Part shown: one piece after another, positions 44,441 to 56,584 of the stretch
Position numbering within the stretch: position 1 is the first letter of the stretch
Layout: the number at the start of each line of letters is the position of its first letter
Assembly (NCBI GenBank): GCA_949987705.1
Contig: OX465282.1
Location: forward strand, 6,374,501-6,438,500
DNA length: 64,000 nucleotides
Direction of reading: 5' to 3'
Source: Thereva unica
Taxonomy: Eukaryota; Arthropoda; Insecta; Diptera; Therevidae
Position numbers and translations under genes: made by a program
Notes under the pieces: generated by a model
What the model saw: the letters and a program-made list of their open reading frames with translations, nothing else
What the model was told of the DNA's origin: nothing
Databases searched by the model: none

Positions 44441-46981
44441 GGAAACCCCTGTGCATGCTTACTTAACCCACAATATATTGTCATTTGCTTACAAACTCCG
44501 ATACTCAGATGACCTTATTCAATATTCCCAAGAGTTCTCCTTATTAGTTGAGCATATTTTTATGGATACATCTTTGATTTTTTTCTAGAATAATTTTTCA
44601 ATTTTGCACAGACTTATCAAACAGCCCTTTACAGAAAAATACATATTTTCCCTGTTACGTAACATTGGAGCTCAAGACCGCCTAATATTTACTCCATAGT
44701 TTCCACCATTGAATCACTCGCATATTGTTTTGTGTTAGCTGTTTGCGGAATTAATCAGGTCCCATTTAATTACAATACTAAACTAAAATCCAACCCCGCT
44801 TAATTACTATCGCAATAAATCCTTTATTTCCAGCCTCCACCCATGACCTTTGCCAAATATTAAGCAATTAACACTTCCACCTCATATGGTTACCGCATTC
44901 GGTCACTACAAAATTCAAAAACTATGAAAAGGGGTTGGTTGAAAGGGGGTGGATGGGGGTGGGTGGTCGTCAAATTACGAAACGGTCTAAATCTACAACA
45001 TAAAGCTGTCAAACAATTAAGCGGAACCTTTTCCCCATGAATAATATTAATGACGACCTCCATTTGGTGCTGGAATTAAGAAGGATACAAACAGCCTGGG
45101 TACCCCACTAAAAACCTAGCTCAAATCATTAGGGTCTCATTCATCACAGGAGCGCGAATAAAATGATCCCTAGCCAGGGGGCATAGAGGGGGCGGCTATA
45201 TAGTATACTAAGCCCTCTACAACGGTTCAAATACAATTCAGAAATAATTCCTGGTTTCAACTCTAATAGTGGAGGAGGCCCCAAATGGAATCAGCAGCTT
45301 TAACTGCCAACTAGAGCGTACTAACCTGCTGCGTTTGTTCCAAATACGCCCTAACCTCAACGAGATCCTTTTGAAGAAGGACCGAGGGGGAAAGAGGGAC
45401 TATACTATAGCAAACGATGGTGGTCGTTCGTACCTTCCTATAAATCTTTAGTTTTACCCATTCACCCATATCCACTCTTAACAGTCGGCAGCCAGCAGCG
45501 CACACGATGCTGCTACTACTAAAAACAGAAAGGTAGAGGAGACCGACAACGACGACGACCCATCTCTCCTCTCCATACACCTAACATTGCCGCAATCTAC
45601 CAGGAGAGCACCTACGCGAAAACTGAAGACATTTCAGGATTGCCACACTGTCATCCCCATCGTTAGCGCCAGGATGATAGTCCTTGATGCGAAAGGAAAT
45701 TTGCGGTGTTAACGATGTCAGCCGGGTGAATTCAGTCAGGGCGAATGATAGAGGGTGAACGTTGTTGCTGTTGTTGTTGTTGTTGCTGTTGTTATTGTTG
45801 GGGATGTAGTAAAGGTAAAAAGGCATGGGACTAGAATGTGAACGATGATGACTGCTTCCGGTGTATATCTAAGGATTACCTTTTAATCCGGATGTTTTAC
45901 CACTCAGCTCAAATGGTGGAAATTCTCTTCTATAAATCTAGTGATATGAAAGGCATCACAGCAGCGATTTCCCTTCTTCCATTCCACATTTTTTTTACAG
46001 CGTTTTATACTCAGGAAGTCTATTAGCCATATGTCAACACGAAAATTACAATGGAGGTTGTTTCTGGTAGGAAAAAGTCAAAATTTTTTAGTAGTTTTGT
46101 GAAGGGACGCTTTAGGAACAATTATGTTAGAATAGAAAGTACCAACCAGAGGATTGAATGCGTGGTGGCAGCCTGGGCGAGTTCGTGATCCTGATGAAGG
46201 CGCAACATGGCGACACTGACCCATCAGTCATCACACTAAGAGTTCAAGCAATGCCAGTCACTTTTCTGCGGTTGCTTTCTATTTCATCTCCTACGCGACA
46301 AAAGAACTAAACCTTTGTAGAAATAAAAAGACAGGATTCACCTAGCGTGAATGACAGCAACCTGTAAAGGGCACTCATAGCAACAAGCAAAACAAAATAA
46401 AAGAGCACCCCGCTTGGTAAACTTTTAAATCAAAGGAATCCACCTTCTGCGGAGGCAAGCTTCAAGGATTTTGGGGAAAGCCCTTATCGTTGTAGAAGGT
46501 CAGGGCAGCAGAGAGTCTATATTTGGCATGCTCATGCAAGGAGGCGTTAGTACTGCAACGAGTGTGCTAGTGAAGCTCTACCTCGAGGAGAAGGTGGACA
46601 GGGTGAGGTAAGACGGTGTCTACATAGTTGCCTTCTTCGTTTTCTGTCCTTATTTTTGTGAGGAACTGGGTCCAAAACTACAGAGGCCACTCGCATCGTC
46701 TTTCATACTACACTTCTGTGTACGATGTTGCAGGACTCTGACTGTGGACGGCTGGTGTGGTATAGCCGCCAATTTGTTGAGCAGAGCCCTATTGGATCCG
46801 ACTCGGATGGAATGTGCGAGCCTTAAAGATCCACCCCTGACATAGTCAACTCTAAACCCTACAGGAAGGCCAGGGCACCAGACCTGGTTGGTTGGCCTAA
46901 AATACTGATTCGGTTATTGGGTCTGTAGGACAATAGGGTACTCGAGTTGAAAAGAAGTGGTAAAGTGTGTGAATCAACAAG
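44441..46981. other. Unassigned DNA with a possible minus-strand exon
   Basis: A minus-strand open stretch (45826-45581) begins with an Asn/Ser-rich tract from an AAC/AGC repeat and continues with TEFTRLTSLTPQISF, but matches no family I know. A 42-bp minus-strand segment at 45346-45387 is bounded by a pyrimidine-rich AG acceptor and a GTTAGT donor. Neither is supported as a gene. Confidence 0.3.
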
Positions 46982-46989
46982 TAGTCCAT

Positions 46990-47850
46990 TCAAAACGCGG
47001 GGGGGGGGTGTTCCAAAATAACACCGTTAAGAAAATCGAACCCTAAACGTTTTTGGGGTCGCTGATCACGTCCCGCGGTCCTAAAATTAGGGCGTCACCC
47101 CTAAAAATGCAAAAAACACCCCTTTTTAGGGGGTTTTCGCGATTATTTCAGTAATAATGAAAACTAATGCGATGAAATGCACTTTTTTTAATATTTATTT
47201 GCGAAGGTGGTTGATTTATACAAAATTAAGGCGAGGGGTACTCCTAAAGGGTTGAAACAACCCCTAAATTGGCGAAAAATGGCAAAAATTGCAAATTTTT
47301 TTTTTTTTTTCAAGTTTATGCTTTAAATTCGATTGTGGGCGTACTGTCAGGCAAAAACAAATTATTTTCAACCCTTAAGGGGTTAAAATTACCCCTACAA
47401 TATAGTTAATTGAAAACTAGGGGGGGGGGGGTGTTCCAAAATAACACCGTTAAGAAAATCTAACCCTAAAGGTTTTTGGGGTCGCTGATCACGAAAATCG
47501 AGGTCCCGTGGTCCTAAAACTAGGGCGTCACCCCTAAAAATGCAAAAAACACCCCTTTTTAGAGGGGTTTTCGCGATTATTTCAGTAATAATGAAAACTA
47601 ATGCGATGAAATGCACTTTTTTTAATATTTATTTGCGAAGGTGGTTGATTTATACTAAATTAAGGCGAACTTTATGGTAAGGGGTAGGCCTAAAGGGTTG
47701 AAACTACCCCTAAATGGGCCAAAAATGGCAAAACTTGTAAAAAAAATTTCAAGTTTATGCTTCAAATTCGATTGTGGGCGTACTATCAGGAAAAAATATA
47801 TTATTTTCAACCCTTAAGGGGTTAAAACTACCCCTACTATAATAAAAACA
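46990..47850. repeat. Direct duplication of the ~425-bp TIR-proximal region
   Basis: Two copies, ~46990-47410 and ~47418-47850, each begin with a G-run followed by TGTTCCAAAATAACACCG. Each continues through GGGGTCGCTGATCACG, CTAATGCGATGAAATGCAC and AACCCTTAAGGGGTTAAAA. Confidence 0.88.
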
Positions 47851-48323
47851 ACTTAATATAAAAAAAATTGCAAAATTTTTTTTTTTGCTTTTTGTTTGAA
47901 ATTTGGTTCAAAAGGTATTATCAGCAAATTAATTTTTTCAACTTTTAAGGGGGTAAAACTACCCCCACATTAAAATTGTAATTGGAACAAATTGAAATTT
48001 ATTGTTTTGCATTAAAATTTTATATTTGATGAAATATTATTAAAACATTTGGAAAATTTTTAACCCTCTTGAAGGAGTTAAACCTTAGGGGTAAATTGAA
48101 AAAAAAAAAAAAAAAAAATTCTTTTCGTAGATTGCAATTTAAATTATTTTAATGAATTGTTTGAATAAAAATTCTTTTTATTAGAAAACTAGCTGGGACC
48201 CGGTGCGCCTACGCTGCACCCATAAGTCAATAGTAAACAATAAAAACCATCCATTGACTTAATATTTTTCGAGATATGAATTTTACACAGATGAAATGCC
48301 TCAAAGAACATGGGTCTTGCGTC

Positions 48324-49096
48324 GGCCGCCATGAATCGGTATATTGAGTCTACTACATTGCTTATTGTATTCTACTTATCATACCCTTTCATTTGATACC
48401 CATGTTGAGGGGATTGTGAAGAAAGTGGTAATCCGGCCTCTTTAGACGGCCGCCATGGATCTAAAGATATATTTTGTATACTACATTGCTTATTGTATTC
48501 TACTTATCATACCCTTTCATTTGATACCCATGTCGAGGTGGTTGTGAAGAAAGTGGTACCCCGCCCTCTTGAGACGGCCGCCATGGATCTAAAGATATAT
48601 TTTGTATACTACATTGCTTATTGTATTCTACTTATCATACCCTTTCATTTGATACCCATGTCGAGGTGGTTTTGAAGAAAGTGGTACCCCGCCCTCTTGA
48701 GACGGCCGCCGTGGATCTAAAGATATATTTTGTATAATACATTGCTTATTGTATTCTCCTTAACATACCCTTTCATTTGATACCCATGTTGAGGTGGTTG
48801 TGAAGAAAGTGGTAATCCGGCCTCTTGAGACGGCCGTCATGGATATAAAGATATTTTTTGTATACTACATTGCTTATTGTATTCTACTTATCATACCCTT
48901 TCATTTGATACCCATGTCGAGGTGGTTGTGAAGAAAGTGGCACCCCGCCCTCTTGAGACGGGCGCCATGGATCTAAAGATATATTTTGTATATTTTGTAT
49001 ACTACATTGCTTATTGTTTTCTACTTATCATACCCTTTCATTTGATACCCATGTCGAGGTGGTTGTGAAGAAAATGGTACACCGCCCTCTTGAGAC
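48324..49096 (+). repeat. 128-bp minisatellite, six monomers
   Basis: Monomers start at about 48324, 48448, 48576, 48704, 48832 and 48960 with GG(C/G)CG(C/T)C-type starts. Each contains TACATTGCTTATTGTATTCT, ACCCTTTCATTTGATACCC and GTGAAGAAAGTGGTA. Four monomers are exactly 128 bp and the last has a 9-bp internal duplication. The first is the most diverged. Confidence 0.95.
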
Positions 49097-49109
49097 GGCC
49101 GCTGTGGAT

Positions 49110-49256
49110 CATTTTAGTTTCAATAGCGTCATGGCCTACCTATTGTTTGACAGCTGCGTAAATTTGAAATTTTCATTAAATGTAATGATTCAATTTAATG
49201 ACAATTTTACATTTGTCAAACAATAGGTAGGCCATGAAGCTATTGAAACTAAAATG
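49110..49256. repeat. Near-perfect 43-bp-arm hairpin
   Basis: 49110-49152 and 49214-49256 are reverse complements at 42 of 43 positions. A TCATTAAAT/ATTTAATGA pair lies inside the 61-bp spacer. It interrupts what would be the next minisatellite monomer. Confidence 0.93.
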
Positions 49257-49620
49257 AAGTGAAAATTCCTAAAATTACCATTTTTTTGTTTTTTCAGGCA
49301 ATTTTTTAAATTTTTCTCTCCGTAAGAACCATCCTCGTACTTCAACGAATATTCGAAAAAAAAATTAGTCCAATAGGTCCAGCCGTTCTCGAGTTTTGCG
49401 CTTAGCAACACATTTAGCGATTCATTTTTATATTATACATAGATATAAATTGATATGTACATGTGTGTATGTTACGATGTGATACGTACGTATGTATATA
49501 TGTGTGTATGTACGATGCGGGACCTCGATTTTCGTGATCAACGACCCCAAAAACCTTTAGGGTTCGATTTTCTTAACGGTGTTATTTTGGAACACCATAA
49601 CGCGCGTTTTGAATGGACTA

Positions 49621-50409
49621 AAGCCAGTAGGATATCTGAGTGAAATTTTGTGTACCGTTTTGAAAAAAGTCTGCCGCCAAGAATAGCGTTACGTTCAAAG
49701 CTTCCAAAATAAAGTATTTTCCTATATGCAAAGAAACCGTAAAACCGAATTAGTGTAAATCCTACCGTTTCAGTGGAAGGTCTGAATATAACGGCTGATT
49801 TATTTGTAAACATCTTAGGAGTGACACTAAAGGATTTTTAAATGAAAACCCGGCCTTTAATCTACAAGCCCTACATTCGCCCCAATGAATACCGCTTGTT
49901 TGTTCGAAAGCTTATCGTCGGTGAACTATGTGAAAAACTGCGACCTTAAACTCATCAGAAACAGCACCAATTACTCTTCAATAGAACCCATTAGGCCGAC
50001 GTACGAATGTAGAACTCTAGCGGAGACTGCAGCACAAGACTACCTGTTCGGTTCATTCTCACAGCCCTTTCTTCCGCCCACAGGCCAGTCATACGATTGG
50101 TTCATAAATATTCGATATTTTTCAACCTTATAAAGTCATATTTCTGAACACATACATCGGAGAGTTAAAACGCATGGTTCACCGTCTTCTGCTCCATGGC
50201 CCTTGAGACTCATCTCAACCTATTCTATCCGCTGAATTCGGTCTGGGCCTGTAAAATCAAACAGTGTAACATTCCGGTATTATCAAAAAGCGGTAGGTTT
50301 TCTGGGCTAATACTACTAATTTAAAGCATCCTTCTCGGATTGCATACTATCAGCCATGCTGCATAAATTACTTGTGTTTGTTAGCATGTGGCTGAATTAT
50401 GTCCCCATG
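49621..50409. other. Unassigned DNA
   Basis: No motif was recognised. It may include further decayed LOA-like sequence upstream of the RT remnant that follows. Confidence 0.4.
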
Positions 50410-50713
50410 AGTTGTGGTCATTGCTACATTGATAGGAAGCAAAAGCTACGAATTCGCGAAGGACGATCGGCGAATTAGCTTAATATCCTTGGTGCTCAAG
50501 AAACTGGAAAGGATCATTGACTATAATTTTTATACAGTGAGTCACATAAATATTCGGACATTTACTATTTAAATCTTTGCCTGTAAAAATTTCAAGGAAA
50601 AAATGGAAATATTTTTTTGGAAAAAATACAGTACATTTATTATAGTCCTTAGTTTATAAAATAGTGATTAAACTAGTTGGGATGTGGGTTCGACCCTTTC
50701 GGTCCACACGATC

Positions 50714-51424
50714 AACTTCCCAGTATGATGGATGTTCAATATTATGATTGGATATTTTAATAATAAATGAACAATAGGCAATATAGAATATATGTATAAT
50801 ACCGAGAATTTGTCACAATTGTTTATCAATATTTTCGCAAAAATGTCAAACTAAATGTGCGCACTTACAAGATTAGGATGACGAAAATGTATATAAAATT
50901 GATGTATTAATGTTTTTCGGCACCTCAATGAAGTCGATATAGTTTTTAGTTCGCGCGGTATCGTGCAGGTACAAAAATCACTTAAGTCATTTAAACCAAA
51001 AAACCGCTGGACCGAATACATATTATAAAAGTCTTTTCAGATTATATTGTCGCTAATACGCTTCGAACGGCACCTCAAGTAAGTCAATATCTTTCGTGGT
51101 TCGGGCGATATCGTGCAGGTACAAAAATCACTTACGCCGCTTAAACAAAAAAACGGCTCGACCGAATTTTATGAAAATCTTTTCAGATCATATTTTGGTT
51201 AATACTCTTGGAACGGCACCTCAACGAAGTCGATATCAGTTTTGGTTCGCGCGATATCGTGCAGAAAAAAATGACCAAATCCGTACGCACATACACACAC
51301 ACACCCATACTTCCTCCCAATTTTTTGCTTAAAATGCTCCTGGGACCTTGAAAGATGAAAATACGTTGAAATTTTCGATTTCGATTTTCGGACCGATTAC
51401 AATAACTTCCTATACTGGGAAGTT
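50714..51424. mobile_element. TIR element with internal ~140-bp repeats, inside the Tc1 left TIR
   Basis: It begins AACTTCCCAGTAT and ends ATACTGGGAAGTT, with a second local AACTTCC...GGGAAGTT hairpin at the right end. Three diverged ~140-bp direct repeats (near 50935, 51085 and 51225) contain GTTCGSGCGRTATCGTGCAG and the word GGCACCTCAA. It interrupts sequence that is continuous in the right-hand TIR. Exact junctions and target duplication are unclear. Confidence 0.65.
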
Positions 51425-51518
51425 AAAAAAATCTTAATTGGAACATTACCAAAATGGAAGTCACATAAATATTCGGACACTTACATTAATTTAATAAAAA
51501 CAAACTAAAATTTTAATA

Positions 51519-54500
51519 TTAATATTTGGTTGTGTTGCCTTTCATTTTTAACACTTCTTGTAATCTACGTTGCATTGAGGAAACAAGTTTTTGAAGTGAA
51601 ACTTCCTTGCTCTCGTTCTGAGGATTTTGAATTAATTCGCTCAAATACGAGTGAATTCAGAAAACTGAAACGCAAACAAGGACAGGTGTACGAAACGGAA
51701 GTTGCCTTCTCACTCATTTACATAATCGGAAATTTAGTGATGACACACACCGCACCAGCAGGATAATATCTACAATTTATTTAAATTGGTCATAGATGGC
51801 TCAGGCATCGGTAAAGTAAAATGGGGAGTCGGTTATTAAAAAAATGAGATTGTGTATTAATTATTAAATATAAAATTTTTGTAAAAGCAGCGAAATATTT
51901 TTGATTTTTGAATTGATTCGAGCCAGTACGAGTGAATTCAGAAAACTGAAACGAAAACAAAGACAGTTGTACGAAACGGAAGTTGCCTTCTCACTCATTT
52001 ACATTACATTACATTAAGTGATGCCATATAAACAAATTCTACCAAACCAGCAGGAAAATATTTACAATTTATTTAAATTTGTACATAGATGGCGCAGGCA
52101 TCGGTAAAGTAAATCTGAGGAGTCGGTTATTTAAAAAATTAAGATTGTGTATGAACTATTAAAGATAAAGTTTTAGTAAAGCCAGTTAAATGTTTTTAAT
52201 TTTTGTCAATTAATACTAAAAGTGTTTTTGGTAATATATATTTGAGTACATATGTAATAACTTGAGTATTGTCATCTCGTGGGCTCACAATTACATTAGG
52301 GAATAATAATTTCGAGCTGTCATATCGACAGCTAGTTAGCTACAAAGTGTTACAATTAAAGTGTGACATTAGAGATCATTTTTGAAAAATATTTTTAAAG
52401 TAAATTTTGAATATCACATTTAACTTGTAATTGAAGGTGATCCGCTGTCACATTTAGTGGTTTTCTTTGGCTTACAAACAGGATTGTTTTCTATTTAGAC
52501 AAGTGATATTTGCTCAGTGATAATGGATCGCAAAATTCCTTACATCTATGTATTATCTCCGGTTATCATATGATAAATTTTGAATTGTCTTAAAACAATG
52601 TATATTGCCAGAATTGAGATTATGGCCGTGTTCCATAATAACAACCAGCATACTAACCACTGAAAAAGGGTAAATTTAAGTTGTTACGCTGCGAATAACA
52701 GCAGTGTACATGAAAGTGTTACAACTTGAAACTAGCTGAAGTTCCATTGGGCGATACGCATAAAACTTCAGCCAGAAATTCAAGCTTTAGCTACTTAAAA
52801 ATAGATGGCTTTTTGCTTTTTATACACTGTACTGCACTGTACTGTACTATTCATTATATTATGATCTATCAATTGAGTTAAAATATTATGGTTTCATTCA
52901 AATTTTAGATTATAATGCAAGACACGAGCAAATGAAGAAAAAAAATACAATAATGAAGAACATACAGACATAAGTATGTACGCGATGTTTCGCTTCTGCC
53001 TTGTGTTCTTTAATACACAATAATTTTTTGAAGTGAAACTTCCTTGCTCTCGTTCTGAGGATTTTGAATTAATTCGCTCAAGTACGAGTGAATTCAGAAA
53101 ACTGAAACGCAAACAAGGACAGGTGTACGAAACGGAAGTTGCCTTCTCACTCATTTACATAATCGGAAATTTAGTGATGACACACACCGCACCAGCAGGA
53201 TAATATCTACAATTTATTTAAATTGGTCATAGATGGCTCAGGCATCGGTAAAGTAAAATGGGGAGTCGGTTATTAAAAAAATGAGATTGTGTATTAATTA
53301 TTAAATATAAAATTTTTGTAAAAGCAGCGAAATATTTTTGATTTTTGAATTGATTCGAGCCAGTACGAGTGAATTCAGAAAACTGAAACGAAAACAAAGA
53401 CAGTTGTACGAAACGGAAGTTGCCTTCTCACTCATTTACATTACATTACATTAAGTGATGCCATATAAACAAATTCTACCAAACCAGCAGGAAAATATTT
53501 ACAATTTATTTAAATTTGTACATAGATGGCGCAGGCATCGGTAAAGTAAATCTGAGGAGTCGGTTATTTAAATAATTAAGATTGTGTATGAACTATTAAA
53601 GATAAAGTTTTAGTAAAGCCAGTTAAATGTTTTTAATTTTTGTCAATTAATACTAAAAGTGTTTTTGGTAATATATATTTGAGTACATATGTAATAACTT
53701 GAGTATTGTCATCTCGTGGGCTCACAATTACATTAGGGAATAATAATTTCGAGCTGTCATATCGACAGCTAGTTAGCTACAAAGTGTTACAATTAAAGTG
53801 TGACATTAGAGATCATTTTTGAAAAATATTTTTAAAGTAAATTTTGAATATCACATTTAACTTGTAATTGAAGGTGATCCGCTGTCACATTTAGTGGTTT
53901 TCTTTGGCTTACAAACAGGATTGTTTTCTATTTAGACAAGTGATATTTGCTCAGTGATAATGGATCGCAAAATTCCTTACATCTATGTATTATCTCCGGT
54001 TATCATATGATAAATTTTGAATTGTATTAAAACAATGTACGAGTATATTGCCAGAATTGAGATTATGGCCGTGTTCCATAATAACAACCAGCATACTAAC
54101 CACTGAAAAAGGGTAAATTTAAGTTGTTACGCTGCGAATAACAGCAGTGTACATGAAAGTGTTACAACTTGAAACTAGCTGAAGTTCCATTGGGCGATAC
54201 GCATAAAACTTCAGCCAGAAATTCAAGCTTTAGCTACTTAAAAATAGATGGCTTTTTGCTTTTTATACACTGTACTGCACTGTACTGTACTATTCATTAT
54301 ATTATGATCTATCAATTGAGTTAAAATATTATGGTTTCATTCATATTTTAGATTATAATGCAAGACACGAGCAAATGAAGAAAAAAAAATACAATAATGA
54401 AGAACATACAGACATAAGTATGTACGCGATGTTTCGCTTCTGCCTTGTGTTCTTTAATACACAATAATATTTTTTTTTTGTGAAATCTGGCTGAATTTTT

Positions 54501-55435
54501 GACCATTCTTCTTCTAGGATAGCCTTTAGCTGCCTGATGTTTGAAATTCTATGCTTCCTGATTCTGCTGTCTAATTCTTCCCATAAATTTTCAATGGGGT
54601 TTAGGTCGGGGGACTGTGGTGGGGTCTCCATTACTTTTGGGCACTTGTACAGCAAATATTGTCGGACATTATAGGCTTTATGTTTCGGATCATTGTCTTG
54701 GTAATAATGAAATGTCTTCAATATATTCACTTTTTGAGCACTTGCCTTAAGGTTGTTCCGTAATAAATTTAAATATTTGTATTGGTCTAAAATACCCTCT
54801 ATAAATACCAAGTTCCCCACCCCTCCTGTGGCCATACACCCCCTCACCATTTCACTACCACCCCCTTGCCTTATGGTTTCTTTAATGTTTATTTTGTCAA
54901 ATTCGGTGTTTTGTTTCCGCCATACAGTCCTCCGCCCATCGCTTCCAAAAACATTAAATTTACTTTCATCTGCAAAAAGGACGTTATCCCAGAATGATTG
55001 TGATTTCATAACATGTTCTTTGGCGAATGCCAATCGCTTTTTCCTGGTTCCTTTTCTAATAAAAGGTTTTTTTCTTTGAATTCTTCCATTATAACCATTA
55101 GCACGAATGACCCTGCGAATAGTTTCGGCACTAACACATTTTCCATACACTTCTTCTATTTCAGTTTTCAATTTCGGACCGCTAATTGTAGGATTCGCCC
55201 TTATTTCACGTAAAATACAACGTTTTTCGTTGGCAGTTAACAAAGCAGGACGACCGGGTGATTTTTTTGATTCAACACGATTTTCTTTTTTTGATTTTTT
55301 TATTACATCGAACACTGCTTTTTTTAATATTCACAATTTCCGCAATCGCCCGAATGAATTTCCCTTTGTTATAATGGGAAATTATTAAATTTCGCATTTC
55401 TAACAACGGGTTTTTACCTTTGCGCCCCATGACAC
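51519..55435 (-). pseudogene. Tc1 transposase gene, frameshifted and split by an insertion
   Basis: The minus-strand ATG at 55435 begins MGRKGKNPLLEMRNL, a helix-turn-helix region. The frame slips at an A-run near 55329 by one base, then runs open to about 54478. The DDE residues are present: VLFADESKFNVFG, YYQDNDPKHKA and PDLNPIENLWEEL. After FTKK the coding sequence is interrupted by 2.9 kb. It resumes at 51590 (LVSSMQRRLQEVLKMKGN) and ends at TAA 51519-51521. As it stands it cannot make a full transposase. Confidence 0.9.
51593..54470. mobile_element. Tandem dimer of a 1437-bp Helentron-like element
   Basis: Two nearly identical units (51593-53029 and 53030-54466) start GAAGTGAAACTTCC and end TTTAATACACAATAAT. 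They sit head to tail with T-runs before, between and after. Each unit has a 3' hairpin TTGTGT...ACACAA close to its end and a ~300-bp internal direct repeat (e.g. 51600 and 51905). T-run targets, a terminal hairpin and head-to-tail dimers are known for Helentrons, but no Rep/helicase is present, so the class is inferred. Confidence 0.6.
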
Positions 55436-55900
55436 TGATGCAATAAACGTACGGAGTACGAATTGAGGATTCCCCCGAATTTTACCAATACTAACACCTC
55501 CAGCATTGCCAGCTTAATGTTTCCCTTTTTATTAGTAACTTTATTCGCTAATTTCTCCTTAATTATAGGAAAAAATGAAAGTGTCCGAATATGTATTTAT
55601 GTGACTTCCATTTTGGTAATGTTCCAATTAAGAATATTTTTTATTTATTAACAACAGGAAATGTTTTTGTTTAATCACTATTTTATAAACTAAGGACTAT
55701 AATAAATGTACTGTATTTTTTGCAAAAAAATATTTCCATTTTTTCCTTGATATTTTTACAGACAAAGATTTAAATAGTAAGTGTCCGAATATTTATGTGA
55801 CTCATTGTATGTGACTTTACATTCCTCGGCTCGACATGCCTATCCCAAAGGTACGAAGATCCATTTAGACAGTTTGCTAACAAGAATGGGTATAACTTCA

Positions 55901-56441
55901 AAACCATGTAGGTAAAAATAATCTAGAAAAAAAAACTTGCTTAAAATTTTCAAAACTTGGTCAAAAAATCACAAAATTATTTTATCATAAAACTTAAATA
56001 ATATTTTTGGATCGCAGACAATAATTATTCAAAAGCCATTTTCCTCTCTACTATTGCTACGAAACCCCGCCCCTTTTTGATTCCGCCATGATTGCTTAGC
56101 ATTAAAAGTGTTAACCAGGCGGTGCCTGCAATAATCGCTTAAGTTTTTTTAATGGCCGCCGTGCATTATCACTGTCGAAATTAATTATGGCCGCCAGAAT
56201 AGAGTTTTTTTAGTGAAGACACAAATCTCTTATCGAATCTCAAATAATGAAATGTGTCTTCGCTTTTGATCCATTTTCGGGAATATTTATTTCTAGCGGA
56301 TTCAGTTGATTTTTTATGTATTTTTTTAATTTTTTTTTTGGTTTTTTTAAGTTATTTTTTTTTGTCGCGAGAAATTAAAGGAATTAAAGGGAATAACCAG
56401 AGTAGGCAGGGTGAGTGGAAGTACGCCAAATCCACCTTGTA
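55901..56441. other. Unassigned DNA
   Basis: AT-rich, T-runs near 56310-56360. No gene seen. Confidence 0.4.
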
Positions 56442-56584
56442 CACTCACAGGCACAATTAACCGCCCATTTACATTTTTTGTCACCCTGTTTATTTACGTT
56501 AAGTATGGCATATCGCAGGCGTTGTTTTTTATTGAGTGGATATTTAGAAAAAAAAAAAAAAATAAATAAACAGTTGGCCTTGCG

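Larger units (their letters stand above)
46984..49618. mobile_element. Long-TIR non-autonomous element enclosing a minisatellite
   Basis: The left end GTCCATTCAAAACGCG and right end CGCGTTTTGAATGGAC start ~95-bp inverted repeats that continue through TTCCAAAATAACACCG and TTTTTGGGGTCG. TA flanks both ends (46982-46983 and 49619-49620). Inside are a direct duplication of the ~425-bp left region (about 46990 and 47418), a six-unit 128-bp minisatellite (48324-49096) and a 43-bp-arm hairpin (49110-49256). No transposase ORF is present. TA duplication suggests a Tc1/mariner-like mover; this is inferred. Confidence 0.8.
50535..55807 (-). mobile_element. Tc1-type transposon, TIRs ~230 bp with internal direct repeats
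   Basis: The left end CA(G)TGAGTCACATAAATATTC at 50535 and its complement ending 55807 are flanked by TA (50533-50534 and 55808-55809). Each ~230-bp terminal repeat carries the AGTCACATAAATA...TTCGGACA motif twice, at the outer end and about 175 bp inside (right copy). That is the IR/DR layout of some Tc1 elements. The left TIR is split by a 711-bp element at 50714-51424. The transposase is split by a tandem insertion at 51593-54470. Confidence 0.9.
50410..55900 (+). pseudogene. R1/LOA-like RT remnant interrupted by a Tc1 element
   Basis: Left of the Tc1 insertion the plus strand reads SYEFAKDDRRISLISLVLKK then LERIIDY (to about 50524), matching the RT segment KDFRPISLxSFxLKxLERIID. Right of the insertion HSSARHAYPKGTKIHLDSLL (about 55818-55880) continues it, matching SxSQHAYxKGxSTExALHxL. 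The Tc1 element therefore jumped into an RT gene. Only about 70 codons are recognisable. Confidence 0.7.

Noticed and set aside
48324..49096. CRISPR array
   Set aside because: Monomers are contiguous 128-bp repeats without unique spacers, in a eukaryotic transposon context.
48493..49226. Repeated small ORFs of 60-70 codons
   Set aside because: They are the 128-bp minisatellite read in frame; no initiation context or conservation beyond the repeat.
52894..53154. Small ORF in the tandem dimer resembling the tail of the Tc1 frame
   Set aside because: The similarity arises only because the frame at 54353 runs into the second copy of the inserted unit; it is not coding sequence of the transposase.
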